64,000 nt of DNA from an uncultured Cohaesibacter sp. (GTDB lineage: Bacteria; Pseudomonadota; Alphaproteobacteria; Rhizobiales; Cohaesibacteraceae): assembly GCF_963677725.1 (NCBI RefSeq), contig NZ_OY782507.1:3656501-3720500 (forward strand), read 5' to 3'. Positions 62,423 through 64,000 of the stretch are shown here, in pieces. The position numbers and the translations under genes were made by a program. Within the stretch, counting starts at the first letter, position 1. Each line of letters opens with the position of its first letter. A model generated the notes under the pieces. That model saw only the letters and a list, made by a program, of their open reading frames with translations, did not search any database and was not told the origin of the DNA.

Positions 62423-62435
62423 AATTTTCTCCCAG

Positions 62436-62780
62436 TCACTTCTCTGACTTGATGATTTCGGTCATGGTGACGCCGAGTTTTTCTTCGACAAGCACCACTT
62501 CACCACGCGCAACAAGGCGGGCATTTACATAAATATCGACGGCTTCCCCGACTTTGCGGTCGAGCTCGAGCACGTTGCCGACATCGAGATTGAGCAATTC
62601 ACTGACAGGCATTCTGGCCCGTCCCAGAATGGCCGATACGCGCACAGGCACATCAAAGACGGCTTCCAGATCAGCGGCATTCTTTTGAATATTCTCTAAT
62701 TCCGCCCCGCCATTGGCAGCGAGGGGCTGGCCACCCTGTTCTTGCAGTGCGAGGCCATCATTTGGATCATTGTCACTCAT
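62436..62780 (-). CDS. fliN: Flagellar motor switch protein FliN
   Basis: A 114-residue C-ring protein. The SpoA/FliN domain is at about residues 35-110, with FDVPVRVSAILGRARMPVSELLNLDVGNVLELDRKVGEAVDIYVNARLVARGEVVLVEEKLGVTM read in pieces. It overlaps the upstream flbE/fliH gene by eight bases and precedes flbD by 13. In the motor it binds phospho-CheY and export ATPase complexes. Confidence 0.94.
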   Translation of the reverse strand: MSDNDPNDGLALQEQGGQPLAANGGAELENIQKNAADLEAVFDVPVRVSAILGRARMPVSELLNLDVGNVLELDRKVGEAVDIYVNARLVARGEVVLVEEKLGVTMTEIIKSEK

Positions 62781-63741
62781 TGTTCGTCTCCATCTGCGTC
62801 GGGCCGGTCGCGGCTGGCAATTCAGGGTCCAAAGTTGGCTGAGCGGTCATGGACGGATCGGTTTCAGCGTCAATCGGCTGTTCGGTGGGGATGAGGTCTT
62901 CTGTTTGGCCCTGTTGTGTATCTGTCTCAACAGGCATTTGCTCGGGGCTGGCCTCCCCTTTCAGGTCCGAAATTTCCCTTTGTTCCTGAGACGCAGACGG
63001 TGCGTCGCTTTCGGCGTCGGCTTTGACGTCCTGATCAGTTTCGTCGTCAGTTTCATCATCATCATCTTCAGGCTCTGGAACATGAGCAAAATGATCTTCG
63101 AGCAACTGATCGACCTGACGGATGGCAGACCGCAGATTGCGTCCGATGCCGCCATCGGCCCATTCCACCTCGCAGTCGCCTGCCATCATGGCGGGATCCG
63201 GGATGATCGTCAGTTTGCCGGTAAAGCCCAGCTCTTGCATTTTGTGATCAACCATTTCCTTGATGTCATCGGCTACATCTTCATTCAAACGAATGGAAAT
63301 GTGCGGCGCTTTGCGCAAGGGGGCCAGAATCTGATGCAGCAGAGCGAGGATTTCGGTTTTCGGCTCCTGTGCTACCAAACGTTCGGCAAAGCGCGAGGCA
63401 AAGGCAAAGGCAAGATTTGACGCGTCTTTTTCCAATCGCTGCAGCAGGGTGCCGACTTCGGTGTAGATCATCGAAATTTCGTCAAACATGGTCTGTTGCA
63501 GGCTCAGACTTTCCTCACTGGCCAGACGCTCGCGTTGCTGCAAGGCTTCTGCTTCGCCTTCGGCGCGCGCAGCCGCCACCGCTTGGGCAAGCAGACGCTC
63601 ATGCTCGGCGACCGTGATCATCGGTTCGGGCGGGATTTCCTCGATCTCTTCCTTGACTTCCGGCTCCGGTGGAGCCGAGAAATCCAGATCAAACAGATAG
63701 CGAGCGGCCTGTGGCATTATGCGGGTTCCAGTTTGCCCCAT
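62773..63741 (-). CDS. flbE: FliH/FlbE-like flagellar assembly protein
   Basis: A 322-residue protein with an N-terminal segment starting near MPQAARYLFDLDF, a helical coiled-coil middle (about residues 45-170, rich in Glu, Ala, Gln) and a FliH-type C-terminal domain (about 100-235, RLVAQEPKTEILALLHQILAPL, DPAMMAGDCEVEWADGG). After that comes an acidic, low-complexity tail (about 240-322). FliH/FlbE regulates the FliI ATPase in the export apparatus. The start may be eight codons later (ATG at 63717). It overlaps fliN by eight bases and sits in the fliG-flbE-fliN order of Caulobacter. Confidence 0.78.
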   Translation of the reverse strand: MGQTGTRIMPQAARYLFDLDFSAPPEPEVKEEIEEIPPEPMITVAEHERLLAQAVAAARAEGEAEALQQRERLASEESLSLQQTMFDEISMIYTEVGTLLQRLEKDASNLAFAFASRFAERLVAQEPKTEILALLHQILAPLRKAPHISIRLNEDVADDIKEMVDHKMQELGFTGKLTIIPDPAMMAGDCEVEWADGGIGRNLRSAIRQVDQLLEDHFAHVPEPEDDDDETDDETDQDVKADAESDAPSASQEQREISDLKGEASPEQMPVETDTQQGQTEDLIPTEQPIDAETDPSMTAQPTLDPELPAATGPTQMETNNE

Positions 63742-63815
63742 TCATTGACTTATTAGGGGCGTTTTGCGTCGGGTTCTTAAAACAGTTCGGTGTCGGGTTT
63801 GGTCAGACGAGCCGG

Positions 63816-64000
63816 TTAGTAAACCAGTTCGTCGTCGCTGTTGCCTTTGGAGATCATGATTTCGCCGCGTGCAGCGAGATCTTTGGCCATATTGACCATA
63901 GTGCCCTGTGCCTCGTCGACATCGCGCAGGCGAACCGGCCCCAGGGATTCCATATCTTCCTGCAACATTGCACCAGCACGCTGGGACATATTGTCGAAGA
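63816..64000 (-). CDS. fliG: Flagellar motor switch protein FliG, C-terminus only (partial)
   Basis: The last 61 codons are in the window; the gene continues past the right edge. The peptide [20 protein letters not shown] and LRDVDEAQ are the typical FliG C-terminal (torque-generating) domain, ending [10 protein letters not shown]. It is the partner of FliN and FliM in the C-ring. The position before flbE is as expected. Confidence 0.85.
   Translation of the reverse strand, partial: FDNMSQRAGAMLQEDMESLGPVRLRDVDEAQGTMVNMAKDLAARGEIMISKGNSDDELVY

Noticed and set aside
1..64000. CRISPR arrays, prophage, toxin-antitoxin or defence genes
   Set aside because: I saw no regularly spaced repeats, phage structural genes, or defence nucleases; the P-loop kinase at 36289 resembles zeta toxins only in its P-loop and has no antitoxin partner.

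Overview
The window looks like a chromosomal segment of an alphaproteobacterium of the Hyphomicrobiales (Rhizobiales) type. The diagnostic genes are chpT and ctrA of the CckA-ChpT-CtrA cell-cycle relay, a fliG-flbE-fliN-flbD-flhA flagellar block in the Caulobacter/Brucella order, an EipA (DUF1134) envelope protein, and a choXWV / betIBA choline-to-betaine locus. The choline locus and the coastal-bacterium style of gene content suggest a marine or osmotically variable habitat, but that is only inference. Most of the window is intact core genome. The only sign of mobile DNA is a decayed IS3-type transposase tail beside a tRNA-Glu gene.

Layout: (1) 0-4 kb: the first codons of rpoH, rluD, a small membrane protein whose start codon overlaps that of rluD, tRNA-Glu, a transposase remnant, and two probable surface-glycan genes. 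(2) 4-11 kb: choline ABC transporter choXWV divergent from betI-betB-betA, with a long palindrome (probable BetI operator) between them. (3) 11-17 kb: a translationally coupled BMP-family nucleoside-type ABC transporter ending in a CodA-like cytosine deaminase, then about 900 bases of mostly non-coding DNA. (4) 17.7-22.6 kb: a methyl-accepting chemotaxis protein followed by a stand-alone periplasmic Cache-like protein, a dCMP-deaminase-like protein, GNAT, YbaK, cold-shock protein and a small basic protein. (5) 22.6-28.3 kb: a polyamine cluster (speA, carboxy(nor)spermidine dehydrogenase, nspC, agmatinase speB) able to take arginine to spermidine without S-adenosylmethionine decarboxylase; speA is preceded by an overlapping leader reading frame. 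(6) 28.4-42 kb: stand-alone trpB, ilvD, a MarR regulator with tandem operators divergent from a membrane protein, a methyltransferase, prfC, an ABC-F ATPase coupled to a small P-loop kinase, a membrane-anchored coiled-coil protein, eipA and a YHS-like protein. (7) 42-52.4 kb: chpT, cheA-cheW-cheY-cheB-cheR, ctrA (opposite strand) and fliI-fliJ. (8) 52.4-58.5 kb: a PqiA-like membrane protein, an EamA transporter, an AGCS amino-acid/sodium symporter, a universal stress protein, and an FAD-oxidoreductase/glycosyltransferase pair. (9) 58.8-64 kb: flhA, flbD, fliN, flbE/fliH and the 3' end of fliG, all on the minus strand.

The main functional theme is motility under cell-cycle control: ChpT passes phosphate to CtrA, which in relatives drives early flagellar genes. 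FlbD activates later ones, FliI/FliJ/FlhA/FliH form the export machinery, and the Che proteins steer the motor (FliG/FliN). I found no clearly undescribed multi-gene system. The most interesting smaller signals are the overlapping leader frame before speA, the phased twin MarR sites, the long palindrome between choX and betI, the fold-back non-coding segment near 17.1 kb, the Cache-only protein beside an MCP, and the BMP-transporter/cytosine-deaminase operon. Starts were chosen by eye from ribosome-binding sites and family lengths; no database search was run.
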